Source: Amaranthus tricolor (Eukaryota > Streptophyta > Magnoliopsida > Caryophyllales > Amaranthaceae). From it: 64,000 nucleotides of DNA. The position numbers and the translations under genes are program-made. The notes beneath the pieces were generated by a model. That model saw only the letters and a program-made list of their open reading frames with translations. It ran no database searches and was not told the DNA's origin. Position 1 is the first letter of the stretch. Every line of letters begins with the position of its first letter. Of this stretch, positions 50,277 to 61,800 are shown one piece after another. The stretch lies in contig NC_080063.1 of the NCBI RefSeq assembly GCF_026212465.1, positions 20,076,297 to 20,140,296 of the forward strand, in the 5' to 3' direction.

Positions 50277-51411
50277 ATTTTATGGCTCTTCTTCCAATTC
50301 AGAACTGGACTCCTGAACGTATGAATTCAATCCAAAATACCAAGCCCCCTATTGCTCATCTTCACTTCCTGAAGCCATTGAAAGTTAATGATACAATGAT
50401 TTTTTTCACAAACTATTTGGCTACTGTTTTGGAAGATATTTAAAAAATTTATGCACTGTTAAGAAAAGCTTTGTTGCTGATTTGGTTTTAGAAATTGTGA
50501 ACAAACTGAAATTTGTTTTACTGGGTTACTTTGATGAAGATAAGTGAAGGCTTTGTGGGCTGTTTTACTAATCTGTTTTTGATTTTTAAAGCTACTGATC
50601 TTTGAAGCTTCTTAAATATGTTTTGAGATATTGTTTGGAGGTGAACAAATTGAAATTTGTTTTGCTGGATTACTTTGATGAAGATAATTGAAGATAATTA
50701 GTGAACAACAGCCTTTATAGGCTAAATTGGAATTTGTAAGGTCATTTTTCCAAATTGTTTGATTTAATTTCTGATTAGAGTACATGTAGTTGTTGATCCA
50801 TGTGAGTTTAATTTGGCCGATGCTGATTTTTGTATGTAATTTCTGATTTTCTGGTTTTTGTATGGAGGGATTAAATTCCCTCCTTTTTTTTGATTGTAGA
50901 GCTCCAAACTTTTCCAATTTGGAAAGTTGGTTAATTAACCTCTATTGTAAGGTTCTCTTACATTTTTAATTAATTTAATAAAATAAATTTCTTTTTTGTT
51001 TTACTTTTATTTATAATTATTTTCTCTTTCATACTTTTAATACAATCATTACTTCACACTACTATTTAATTAAAATAATACCCACTACAACTAAAAATTC
51101 TATTTTTTTTAATATGTGTGAAAAATCCAAAGTGGAAGGACTTAAAAGAACAGAAAGAGTAATTATTAGCATATTCAAGAAGTGGTAAAAGGTTTTACTT
51201 AAGGACTTAGCTAAATTTTGTCAAATATCCTACATGTTACAAACCCAAACAATTTGTAAAAAGTAAAAGTAAATCTCAATCGTGTATAGTACCGGTATAA
51301 TGCTAGTAAGTATATAAAAGCCTAGAGTATTTTACTAGTGTTGTATTTCTAAAAATTGGAATCATTTTTATAGTTTAGGAGAGAAAAATCATCCTTTTCT
51401 TTTTGCATTGT

Positions 51412-51500
51412 TTGACCTTTCACATTGAATGCCAAACTTATTCAGTGATTGGAGATTACTCATAGTACAACTGTACAAGTCATGAATGTCAGCTTTGACT
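51412..51500 (+). promoter_or_regulatory. W-boxes upstream of the CNL gene
   Basis: TTGACC at 51412-51417 and TTGACT at 51495-51500 match the WRKY-binding W-box core TTGACY. A TATA-like TTTTATATG follows at 51531-51539, about 45 bases before the ATG. WRKY control would fit a resistance gene; this is an inference from motif and position. Confidence 0.45.
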
Positions 51501-51582
51501 TTCTTCCATTCCACACTTCAAGTTTAACCTTTTTATATGCACCATTATCCTCTTCTCATCAAATTATTTTCATAAATCAATA

Positions 51583-54500
51583 ATGGCAGAAGCTGTATTA
51601 TTCAACATTGCCCAACAACTTCTAAACAACATAAGCTCAACAGCCATTGAAGAGGTTGCATCTGCTTGGGGCTACAAAACCCAGCTTGGAAAACTCAAGA
51701 ATAGCATTAACACCATTAAAGATGTACTCTTAGATGCAGAAGAAAAACAGCCCAACAGCCATGCTATTCGAGGTTGGCTGGAGAGGCTTCGAGCTGCAGT
51801 ATATGATGCAGATGACCTGTTTGATGAAATTACCAGCTTAGCTACCCAGAATGAGATCATGTCCGGGAAGAAATCCACCAAGGAGGTATGCTTCTCCTAC
51901 TTAAAATTTAATCAGCTTCATGTTGGTAGTGCAATGGCTACGAAAATTAGTAAGATAAGGGAAAATTTAGATGATATTGCAAAAGATGGTGGGGATTATG
52001 GTTTTAGGCTACAAGTTGATGAGGATAGAGTAGTGGGTAAAAAAAAGGAACAAACGCATTCTTTTGTTTGTGAGGAGGAGATTGTAGGAAGGGATAGTGA
52101 TACAGTTGCTATATTGGGTATGCTGTTGTGTTCTGAAATTGAAGAGGTCGTTTCAGTTATTCCAATTGTTGGGATTGGAGGACTTGGAAAGACTACTTTG
52201 GCTCAATTAGTTTATAATGATAAAAGAGTTGAAGATCACTTCGAGCTTCGATTGTGGGTTTGTGTGTCTGAAATCTTTGACATTAAGGTTATTGTGGAGA
52301 AGATTTTAACTTCTGCTACATATGTGAAGCCTTGTGATTTAGAAATGGACCAACTGCAAAGACAACTTAGGAATGCTATTAGTGGAAAGAGGTATTTGCT
52401 TGTTTTGGATGATGTATGGAACGAGGATCGTGAAGAATGGCTTAAGTTGAGAGCTTTGCTGATGAGTGGTGGGTCGCGAAGTAGGATTTTGGTAACCACG
52501 CGTTCTAGGCAGGTGGCAAGCATTATGGCGATGGGATCATGCTACAATTTGAGACACCTTAATGAAGTAGAGTCTTGGTCTTTATTTTGTAAAATGGCCT
52601 TTGAACCTGATCAAGAGGATAAAGATCTAGAGTTGGTTGAAATAGGGAAGCAAATTGTAAGGAAGTGTGCCAATGTTCCACTTGCAATTAGGACTGTTGG
52701 GGGTCTTTTATATGCTAGAGATAGGAAAAGATGGTTAGGTTTTAAGGATAATGAATTAGCAAAGATATCAGAAACTGAAAACAGTATTATGCCTATTTTA
52801 AAGCTTAGTTATAACCATCTTCATTCTGCACTTAAGCATTGCTTTGCTTATTGTGCTTTGTATCCCAAGGACTTCGAATTAGAAAAAGAGACGCTGATTA
52901 AGTTGTGGATTGCTGAAGGTTTCGTCGTACCATCATGCAAAAGACAGAGTTTTGACGATGCAGGAGAAGAGTATTTCATGGATTTGGTACAAAGATGCTT
53001 CTTTCAAGATTTAAGAAAAGACGCACAAGGAAACATACAGAGTTGCAGGATTCATGATTTGATGCATGATTTAGCCATGAAAGAGGCTGGAAGAGAGAGC
53101 ATTATATTTTCGCCTGATATAAGGAATGTGAATACAAATACTCATCATTTGTCTATTGGGTTTAATCTCACATCGTCTTGGGAAATACCTAGTTGCTTGT
53201 TAGAATTGAAGTCTCTACGTACGTTTCTTTTGCCCGAACAAGCAAAACTAGGGACTAGGATTAGGAAGTCAGTATCCGAGCAATTGGTTTCAAACTTTAG
53301 ACGCTTGCGGGTGTTGGATGTACATGGGCTAGGCATTGAAAATCTATCAAGATCTATAGGGGATCTAATTCATCTAAGGTACCTAGATCTCTCGTATAAT
53401 TCACACATCAAAAAGCTTCCAAACTCTGTTTGTAAACTAAAAAACTTACAGGTGCTGAGACTTTCCAAGTGTTATAGGCTGAGAGAATTGCCCACAGATA
53501 TCAAGATGCTGACCAATCTTAGGTGCCTTGAGCTTGATGATTGTGATGCATTGACTCATATGCCAGCTGAAATAGGGAGATTGGCTTCTCTCTGTAAGCT
53601 GAATCAGTTTATAGCAGGCAATCGCTCAAATACTTTTCATCTTAAAAAATGTGCTGTGCTCAGGGATTTGAGTTCTCTGAACAATCTGTCAGGAGATGTA
53701 CAGATTATACTTCAAGGGAAATGGAAAGATGCTCTTTCAGAAGCAAAGGGAGCAAATTTGTGCAGAAAATTACATCTTCAGAAGTTGGTGGTAGATTTTT
53801 TTGAAGCAAACTGCATGCACCATGAAGCATTGCTAGAAGGGCTGCAACCCAGTCAAAATGTGAAGTGTCTTTCTGTCACATATTATGCTGGTCAGAGTTT
53901 TCCGAGTTGGGCCAGACTGGATAAGCTAAGCTTTTTCTTACCGAACCTAATCGAGATTTATATAAGCAATTGTAATAGATGCCAATGTCTCCCCTTTTTC
54001 AGCCAACTCCTTTCTCTTAAACGTTTATATATTACCTATGCCCACAGCGTGGAGTACATGGAGAATATTTGCCCGTCTTCATCTAGCTCATCGAGTTTGT
54101 TTTTCCCGTCCCTTGAAGCTTTGACACTTGATCGGATGGGTAATTTAAGAGGCTGGTGGGGAAAAACCACACAAATGGAAGATGATCATGAAGTTACGGA
54201 GTTTCCATGTTTCCCTCAACTCACTAAGCTTCACCTACAAAATTGTGCCAAGTTGCAAACAATGCCTCTTTTTCCTTATGTTGAAGAACTGAAGCTGGTG
54301 AATGTTGACGAGAATTTATCTTTAAAGAAAGCAGTTAAAAATTTTGCTGTAGTGCCTTGCGCGTTGCTATCTTCAAGACTCAAATCCTTGGAGATCGACA
54401 ACTTAGATCATTTCTTATCTCTTCCGAAAGAGCATCTTCAGAGCATCTCTTCCTTGGGGTTGTGGCAGTGTTCTAAAATAGTGAACCTATTAGGACTTGG

Positions 54501-55035
54501 AGAAGGATTGAGAAACCTGCCTTCGCTTAAATCACTCACATTCTTTCACTGTGACAAGTTGACTTCATTATGTGGTGGTTTACAACATCTCACATCTCTT
54601 CAAGAATTGCTGATTCGAAAATGCAAGGAGCTCGACAGACTAGATGATGAGGAAGATGAAGGCATGCCATGGAAAGCACTCAAGAGCCTTCATTGTCTAA
54701 GACTTCGGTACCTACCAAAAATGGTTGCTCTTCCGCAGGGACTTCAATACACAACATCTATTCAGTTCCTAGAGATTGTCGGATGTGATGGTTTAACAGC
54801 ACTTCCAGATTGGATTGGCAGTCTCTCATTGCTTCAATGTCTTGGCATTAAAGAATGCTTCAAACTGAAGGCATTGCCGAGAGGGTTCATGCACCTTAGT
54901 AAGTTGAAGGAACTTGAGATTACAGCATGTCCTAGACTGACTAGAAGATGCCGAGAACCTCAAGGCGAGGATTGGCCAAAGATTAAGCATATTCCGAGTA
55001 TTATAGTCCGTGAGAGTTGCTGGGATAATGCTTGA
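51583..55035 (+). CDS. CC-NBS-LRR disease resistance protein (RGA-like CNL)
   Basis: This is an intronless 1150-residue intracellular immune receptor, expected to sense pathogen effectors and trigger defence. The N-terminal coiled-coil domain has LLDAEEKQPNSHAIRGWLERL and the EDVID-like YDADDLFDEI. NB-ARC follows: P-loop GIGGLGKTT (about 197-205), RNBS-A FELRLWVCVSE, kinase-2 LLVLDDVW (about 272-279), RNBS-B RILVTTRS (about 301), GLPL position occupied by ANVPLAI (about 363-369), RNBS-D CFAYCALYPKDF (about 420), and the MHD position as IHD in RIHDLMHDLA (about 490-492). Leucine-rich repeats run from about 560 to the end (for example LIHLRYLDLSYN, LKNLQVLRLSKC, LTSLQELLIRKC). The frame is complete with an ATG in good context and no stop. 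The GLPL variant is unusual; IHD is a known natural variant. It is convergent with NLE1. Confidence 0.95.
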   Translation: MAEAVLFNIAQQLLNNISSTAIEEVASAWGYKTQLGKLKNSINTIKDVLLDAEEKQPNSHAIRGWLERLRAAVYDADDLFDEITSLATQNEIMSGKKSTKEVCFSYLKFNQLHVGSAMATKISKIRENLDDIAKDGGDYGFRLQVDEDRVVGKKKEQTHSFVCEEEIVGRDSDTVAILGMLLCSEIEEVVSVIPIVGIGGLGKTTLAQLVYNDKRVEDHFELRLWVCVSEIFDIKVIVEKILTSATYVKPCDLEMDQLQRQLRNAISGKRYLLVLDDVWNEDREEWLKLRALLMSGGSRSRILVTTRSRQVASIMAMGSCYNLRHLNEVESWSLFCKMAFEPDQEDKDLELVEIGKQIVRKCANVPLAIRTVGGLLYARDRKRWLGFKDNELAKISETENSIMPILKLSYNHLHSALKHCFAYCALYPKDFELEKETLIKLWIAEGFVVPSCKRQSFDDAGEEYFMDLVQRCFFQDLRKDAQGNIQSCRIHDLMHDLAMKEAGRESIIFSPDIRNVNTNTHHLSIGFNLTSSWEIPSCLLELKSLRTFLLPEQAKLGTRIRKSVSEQLVSNFRRLRVLDVHGLGIENLSRSIGDLIHLRYLDLSYNSHIKKLPNSVCKLKNLQVLRLSKCYRLRELPTDIKMLTNLRCLELDDCDALTHMPAEIGRLASLCKLNQFIAGNRSNTFHLKKCAVLRDLSSLNNLSGDVQIILQGKWKDALSEAKGANLCRKLHLQKLVVDFFEANCMHHEALLEGLQPSQNVKCLSVTYYAGQSFPSWARLDKLSFFLPNLIEIYISNCNRCQCLPFFSQLLSLKRLYITYAHSVEYMENICPSSSSSSSLFFPSLEALTLDRMGNLRGWWGKTTQMEDDHEVTEFPCFPQLTKLHLQNCAKLQTMPLFPYVEELKLVNVDENLSLKKAVKNFAVVPCALLSSRLKSLEIDNLDHFLSLPKEHLQSISSLGLWQCSKIVNLLGLGEGLRNLPSLKSLTFFHCDKLTSLCGGLQHLTSLQELLIRKCKELDRLDDEEDEGMPWKALKSLHCLRLRYLPKMVALPQGLQYTTSIQFLEIVGCDGLTALPDWIGSLSLLQCLGIKECFKLKALPRGFMHLSKLKELEITACPRLTRRCREPQGEDWPKIKHIPSIIVRESCWDNA

Positions 55036-55125
55036 TTTCACAAATGGAAGAGCATCTTTCTTCTAGATCAATATTGTAACTCAAAAACCTATTTGACTCT
55101 TGTTAGATAGTGATTTTACCTAGTA

Positions 55126-55245
55126 CTCCCCTGTCCTAGACAGTTAGCCCCATTAGTTAAAGTAATGGGTATTTAGAAATAAAAAAGAATAGAGAGTAAA
55201 ATTGATGAGGTGATATCCAAAAACTGAGATAGGGCAACAAAGGAG
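55126..55245. mobile_element. Stowaway MITE downstream of the CNL gene
   Basis: Left end CTCCCCTGTCCTAGACAGTT and right end (reverse complement CTCCTTTGTTGCCCTATCTC) are imperfect inverted repeats with TA on both sides. It is 120 bp, in the probable 3' region of the CNL gene. Confidence 0.55.
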
Positions 55246-55332
55246 TATACAGAGATAGTACTTACCTTTTTCCTTGTAAAACTTTATCTCTGAAGTTCCT
55301 TCTGTGAGAAACAAAGTATTTACCGGTGCCAT

Positions 55333-55770
55333 AGTTTATTTTATTGTATAGAGCACAGAGCACTAAAAAAATGTTCGAACATCTTGGCACAACTTTTTTG
55401 TTGAAAACAATTTATTAGAATCATAGTGTAAAAATGCGGTAACGGTTGCGGTAACGGAACGCTGATACAGTAACGGGGGTGATGCGGTTATCGTATCGTC
55501 TAAATGTCGGTTGAAATCATAAGATATCTCTTAATGCGGCCCAAAACGCGATTTTTTACACCTTTACAACGCGGGAAATATCGGTTCGTTTGTTTTGAAA
55601 ACCTTTACAACGCCGCCGATACGATGCGGCCTTGTTTTTATTTAGAATAAAGGAGCAAAATTAGTTTTTTATGAGATGCTGTAGAGTAGCTAGTATTTTA
55701 ATGCATGGAGCACAGAACACTAAATATAGGAATATCTTGGCACAAAAATTTCTGCTCGGAAAAAAAGGAC
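55333..55770. repeat. Direct duplication enclosing a GC-rich GCGGTAACGG segment
   Basis: AGAGCACAGAGCACTAAA ... ATCTTGGCACAA at about 55345-55400 is repeated as GGAGCACAGAACACTAAA ... ATCTTGGCACAA at about 55705-55745. Between them lies a segment (55430-55640) rich in GCGGTAACGG, GATACGATGCGGCC and similar blocks, unlike the AT-rich surroundings. It could be an insertion with flanking duplication or a duplicated NLE1 3' region. Confidence 0.5.
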
Positions 55771-55808
55771 TAAAAAGGGTTAAACCAAAAGATCCAATCT
55801 CAAATGGT

Positions 55809-58800
55809 CTAACCCATCCACAGTTTCAATACCCTATCCCTGCCACCAGATGCCACTTTCTCACCATCTGGACTCCAATCCACGGCAAAAACCTGTCCGA
55901 GCATAAGAAATTAACGGAATTATGTTGTCAGGAATCGGAATCTATTTCTGGGGAAAAGTTGGAGTGTTGATATGTGTTCAGTGTTCTAACCTCATCTGCG
56001 TGGCCTGGGAGATCTTGTTTTAGCTTCTGCGTCCTGATATCCCATATCTATTTAAATAATTGTAGAAAAAAGCATGTGAGAAAGTGAAAAGAGTAACTAG
56101 TCTAACACCAGCACTCTGACATGAGACTCAGTACAAGAAAACACATATACTTTATCATGTTGGTATCAATAGGGTATAACAAGATAGGCTAAAAGTTCTA
56201 TAGCTGGATATATTATTGCTTCTTGCCTGTGAAGAAATACAAAAACGAAATTCGGTACAAAGGGTTTCACACGCTGTACGAGGCAGAGTTTCGCACTTCA
56301 ATGATTCAAAGTTTTAATCCCATATGGTGTTTGTCGTGCACATAGAAGAGTTCTTAAGGCTTTTAAAGCTGTTAGTAATGTTCGTGGTACTAGTACCAAA
56401 AGTAAGGTTGTGTATGGTTGAAAAAGAAATATTAGCACTCAGTTTATAAAATAATGCAAATTAATTCAAAAATCATTTTTGTTCTTCAAATCCTGGAACT
56501 TTTATGAAACATTTTTCTAGAGGGTTTGACACTTATCAAACTAACCTTTAGGGTGGAGTCCTTGCTACCACTCAAAAGAAGCCTACTATCAGCTGACCAG
56601 CTGCAATAAAAGATAGAATATCAGCTCATCTTTCAGAAACTAGTGCTCATAGCATCCACTAAAAATTAAAAAGGGAAAATATAACGAAAATTTCAACCTT
56701 ATTTGATAAACTGGCCCAACGTGACCTCGAAAAGCAGCAACAAATTTTCCAGTGACACCATTCCACAACTTCACTGATTTATCGAACGAAGCACTTGCCA
56801 CCCAGAGTCCATCGGGAGAAAAGTATACATGATTAACAAGCTGAACAGAAAAGAGAACACGAGCGTTACTAGGAGACAAACATTTCAAACTTCCAACAAA
56901 TGAAACACTTCATTAAATTATTGTAAGGAAATGAAAGGATAAGATTATTATTTCCAACAAAAAATCTGACCTGCTGATGACCTGTCATTCGCGTTTTAGG
57001 GTGCTTGCTTACCGAAGGTTCCCATAAAAACATGGTGAAATCGTCAGAACCTGAAACTAGTCTCTCCGGGGCATTGCCCTTCATTTTGTTGTATCTTGCC
57101 AAAGCAACCTATACATGTAGCAAAATGGCCAGAATAATCAAAAAATAATGCTGAAACACAATTGATCATGATATATAAAAAAAAGGGTAACTTGTTATTA
57201 ATAAACCAACATATACGTTATCTGCTGAAAACAAATCCACCAATTATTTTTAAATAAACCCACCTATTAGGTATATTTGTTTATAAATAAACCGACCTAT
57301 TGCTTATAACAATTTTCAAAACTTCTTTATAAATCAATAATTAGGAATAAACAATAATTGAGTTTATTTTAGCAATTATACCGAATAGGTGGGTTTATTT
57401 AAAAATAAACAATAGTGTGGTTTATTTTTAGCGGATCAAACAAAGGTTAGTGTATTTTTTACAGTTTCCCCTAAAAGAAATGTTATGGTTTATTATAGTA
57501 GTACGTCAAAATAATTCGGGTTTCCCAGAAAGCATGAAAGTTAATTTATTAACTTCCACTCAGAACAACTTAGAAACACTAACTCTTGAGGGAGCATTTA
57601 TACAGATAATACCAACATTACCTCTTTCATTTCCTCTGGAGAAGAATACTGCTTGCCCGTATGATCAAACGCCCCGGTACGAAGGACGTACTCAGTACTT
57701 AGTGCCAAAGAATTTACCCAATGTCCATGTCCCTAACATCAATGTTATACTATATTAAGCAGTGAGGCGAAGAAACGGTATGGTAAAGAGAAGATTAATA
57801 TAGATCAATAAATGTTGGTGACAAACGGCAATAAAAAATTTACGACCAAGTAAAACCGTATGCTTGGGAGCCCACTAATGACAAAGGAGTTGGATGCTCG
57901 AGGTCAACAGCAGAAGACGGAGAAACATGTTTATAGTTGATTTTAAGCAAGCAAGTCCAAATGTAAAAGCACAAAGAGCTCAACTTTGGAGTTCAATGTA
58001 TAGCATCTATTTGTTTGAATTCCGAAAGAGTATGAGAATGTTAAAAGTATCATAATATCCATCATTGGCATCACTGCCTAAACATTAGATTAGATGATAA
58101 AAAGAAATTTAGAGCAAAAATAGCTATTTCCGAAATTCCAACCAAAGTGCACATTTCCTAGCTAGAGAGATGATATATTAAGAATCGCTAGCACATCATT
58201 TAGGCAAAGAATCATTAAAATGCTTCAAGTTTCATGCTAAGCCATTACCAGAGAATAGTTCACAATGGAAAAAACAGAAAATAAAGCTGTAAAACCGTTG
58301 TGACAGTTTATAATGAATGAAGACAAACATCAAATAAGCACGATCTTTGGAAGGTCGTCATTTGGATAGCCATAAATTAATAAAACAACTTCAGCATCCA
58401 AGACACAGCTGAGTTTATGAAGTGAAGCATCCTTGATAAAAAAAGCCTAGCATAGAAACAGAATACCTTCAACTCGCGAATTAACTTCCCTTGTTTTGTT
58501 TCCCAAACTTTAATGGTACAATCCTGAGATCTGTTTCAAATAAAAAAAATATATATGAGCAACCAAAACATGGAATAAATGTGAGTAAATATTATAGTGG
58601 ATAATCTTTCCTAGACAAATGGTGTGTCAACTACACCAAAATGCAAGTATTTTCAACTTCATGATATAAATATGAATTATAGAACCACGGTGCCATAGTG
58701 ATACTTTCACTATTGTATTTTCAGGAGACAAAGGTACAACAGTATTGCACTATTGCTTATAAACCCTGTTAGCAATACCCTCCAAATGAGTAGGAAGATA

Positions 58801-61800
58801 GTACAAGAACAGAAGTACAAAGTTGATGATTTCATCTTTTAGCCCAAAGTTATTCAGAAAAATGAAAAGACAAATGCACTTTCAAATTATTATTAGATGG
58901 AAAAAAAGATGAGACAAACGGTTGATTTTAATCACAAAAAGATAAATTCAACCGATTTATAAATGGAATGAATCAAAGCACTAATTTTCATGGTAATCTC
59001 CAAAACCCCCGATTGAACATGTAGCCTCCCCAGATTTACAATGAGATGTTAATTGTCACTAATGACTATGTGCATAGGCTCTCAATTACTAGACATACAT
59101 AAGAAGCTCCCAATTACAGGACAGACATTGAAAAGACTAAGAGATAGGAGGGAAAAAAACGGTTCATACAAATCAATTAATTTATAATCCAATAGGGAAT
59201 TTATCTAGTTAACTAGAAGTTACCACAAGTACGTGTATGATTATGATAATTGCATCAATTCTTAGATAAATCAAAATTGATGGCAGCCAAAAATTACTCG
59301 AGACTACTAAAATCTTGCAATTTACTAGGCAACTTACAAACTTACCCAGTATAGATGACACCATCGCCACCCCATTTTACACATGTTACAGCCAATGTAT
59401 GCCCACTTAGGCATATTACACATTTCCTAAGTGTTACATCCCATATGCGTGCATCGCCATCTTTGCTAGAGCTTACAAACCGCCGAGATGGAGCTTGAAG
59501 GTGGACTGGTTCCCAAGAAATGCCAGTAATCCATTTTTTGTGCCCCTGACAAAAAATAGAAGAAAATCTTAAAAGTCAGAAAGACAGAAGACAGTAATCT
59601 AACCACAAAAACTTAACATAGCAGATTCAATGTCTTTCTCTGCCTCTGTTTTATGTGAAACCGATAGAAATAGAAGAGCACATATGTGGAACAGAGACAT
59701 TAAAAACTCCCTTTGAACAGCTTTAAAGTTCAGATTGGTCATCCATGAATTAATAAAAGGCAGTCGACCCAAAAAAACCTTATTAATGCAAGTTAAGCAA
59801 AGTTTATGTTACCAACGAAAACTTAAATCTAATATAAAACATATGGTACAAAGGCTTTACCATAAGTGGGCCGCCTGACGCCTTTCCAGTCTGAGGATCC
59901 CAACACTGAAGTTCTCCTGCTTTGCTTCCACTAACAAGATACTTATTATCAGGGGACCATGCTATGCAAAGAACCCAGTTCTTGTGTCCTAAACAGAAAT
60001 GAAACAAAGGGCGCTTCAGAGAAACTAGCGAAGAAAATTAAAGCCAAAGAACTGAAGAAGAATATCAGACAAATGAAAACACAAAAGCACACATCTTTAA
60101 AAATACAAAAGCTCCTAATCCACCGAACTGCATTTTCATGAAAAAAGATAATCCATGCAAACATCTAGTAATGGACCAGAATTGCATACAGAAGCAGAAA
60201 ACAAGATAGGCAGAATTCGGGCATTCAAGAGGTAAATCGCTAAATCCATTCCATTCAACATACCAAACTCTTCCTTCATTACACATATTCATACTACTTT
60301 GGGATTACATTTCTTATAGCTTACACGTCTCATTTAGTTACATAAAGGAATATTTGACATAGTAACTGAACTGCATATTGCCTCCTTTCATTAGGTGCAT
60401 TCTGTTACTGCTGGTATCTTTCTTCTTTTGGGTGCCTTTGGTAGCCTCTTGTCACGCGCTGAGGGCATGACACATCTCTGCAGAAAGAAGTAACAGCTAA
60501 TGCTCCAAATCAAACCTCAATCCCCATTTACAAACACAGAAAAGGGAGCAATCACAAATAAGTCATTAATGCAGCTCTAAGGTCACAACTACATGCATTA
60601 CCAGAAGCACAACATTATCTAAGAATCTGACCTGTACAAGTAAACAATGGCGTTTGGGTATATATGTCCCATAGTCTAACTGTAGAGTCACCGGAACCAC
60701 TAGCTAACTGTTGACCATCAGGACTGAATGCGACTGAAAGCACAGCTTCAGTATGACCTGTAGCATACGACAACAATCAATAATTATGAATAAACAAAGC
60801 CCAATAGTTAAGAGCCCGTTATTGTGTTTTGATTCCAGTTTTCAGTTTTTTAGAAAACTAAAAATCAAAAATTAAGAAACTAGAAATTTTGGTTTTTGTC
60901 AAAATTAGCATGTTCCCAATAAATTTAACTAATTTTTTATTCATTACAGGACATATATCATGTGACTTTGAAAATCAAAAACATAAAACATAAAACCACT
61001 GTAAAATCGAATGGGCCCTTAATTTATTAGAAATCAGTACATGACTCTCTCATTTTAGTGAACATTAGTAGAATTCAGAATATTAGCTAAGACTAGGAAT
61101 ATGGCGAAAATGTAGATGAGATTGTATTATTGTAATTCAAGAACTATGACATTGGATAGTAACACAAGCAGTCGAGAGGCTTGTACTCTCCTAAGGATGA
61201 GCAAGAACTCACAGAAATGTTTACAATATTTTTCTGATATCTTACCCCTTTTCCCTCTTCCTTATTTATACTATTCTATATACTCTATAAATACTAGAAT
61301 ACCCACAATACCCTTGTAGCCCATTTATCACAGGTAATCCTTGATGCCTTAAACCATACAAATTTCTTTAAATTGTCAAAACCCTTGTTTCTATGATTCT
61401 TTTGCAGCCAATACATTGTCTGAAAAATAGTCTTGGTTTCACTCTAATTTTCTGTTTATTGAACACTGTAGTGTCTTTACTTCCGTTTAAATAATATAAG
61501 TTTTTAACTCATATCTTGGATATATTTTCACAAACTAGAAAAATTAATGTTTCTTGAACACGGTACATCAAGTGCATTTGACGGTTACAGAAATGTTTTC
61601 ATCTAGACACTGGAAGACAAGAAAATACAAACCACTTTACATATTCCAAATTGGATAACACTAGATTACAGCTTACAGATTCAGTAATTTAAGCGTTAAG
61701 GTTAAAACAAGGTGTAAATGCGTACTTCCAGTTTTTACATTTGTGATTTAAGAAAGGAGTTACACCAATGGAGCAGCTCTAATAATGAAACTCCACACTG

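Larger units (their letters stand above)
47367..51159 (-). mobile_element. Mariner-like element (plant MLE), full length but decayed
   Basis: Left end CTCCCTTCGTTTTTTTAAGT and right end (reverse complement CTCTTTCTGTTCTTTTAAGT) are inverted repeats with TTCCACTTT / TCCACTTT shared further in. TA dinucleotides flank both ends (47365-47366, 51160-51161). It is 3793 bp. A transposase pseudogene lies on the minus strand, and an unrelated-looking plus-strand ORF near the left end. The ends resemble those of the Stowaway MITEs in this window, as expected for the autonomous class. Confidence 0.8.
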
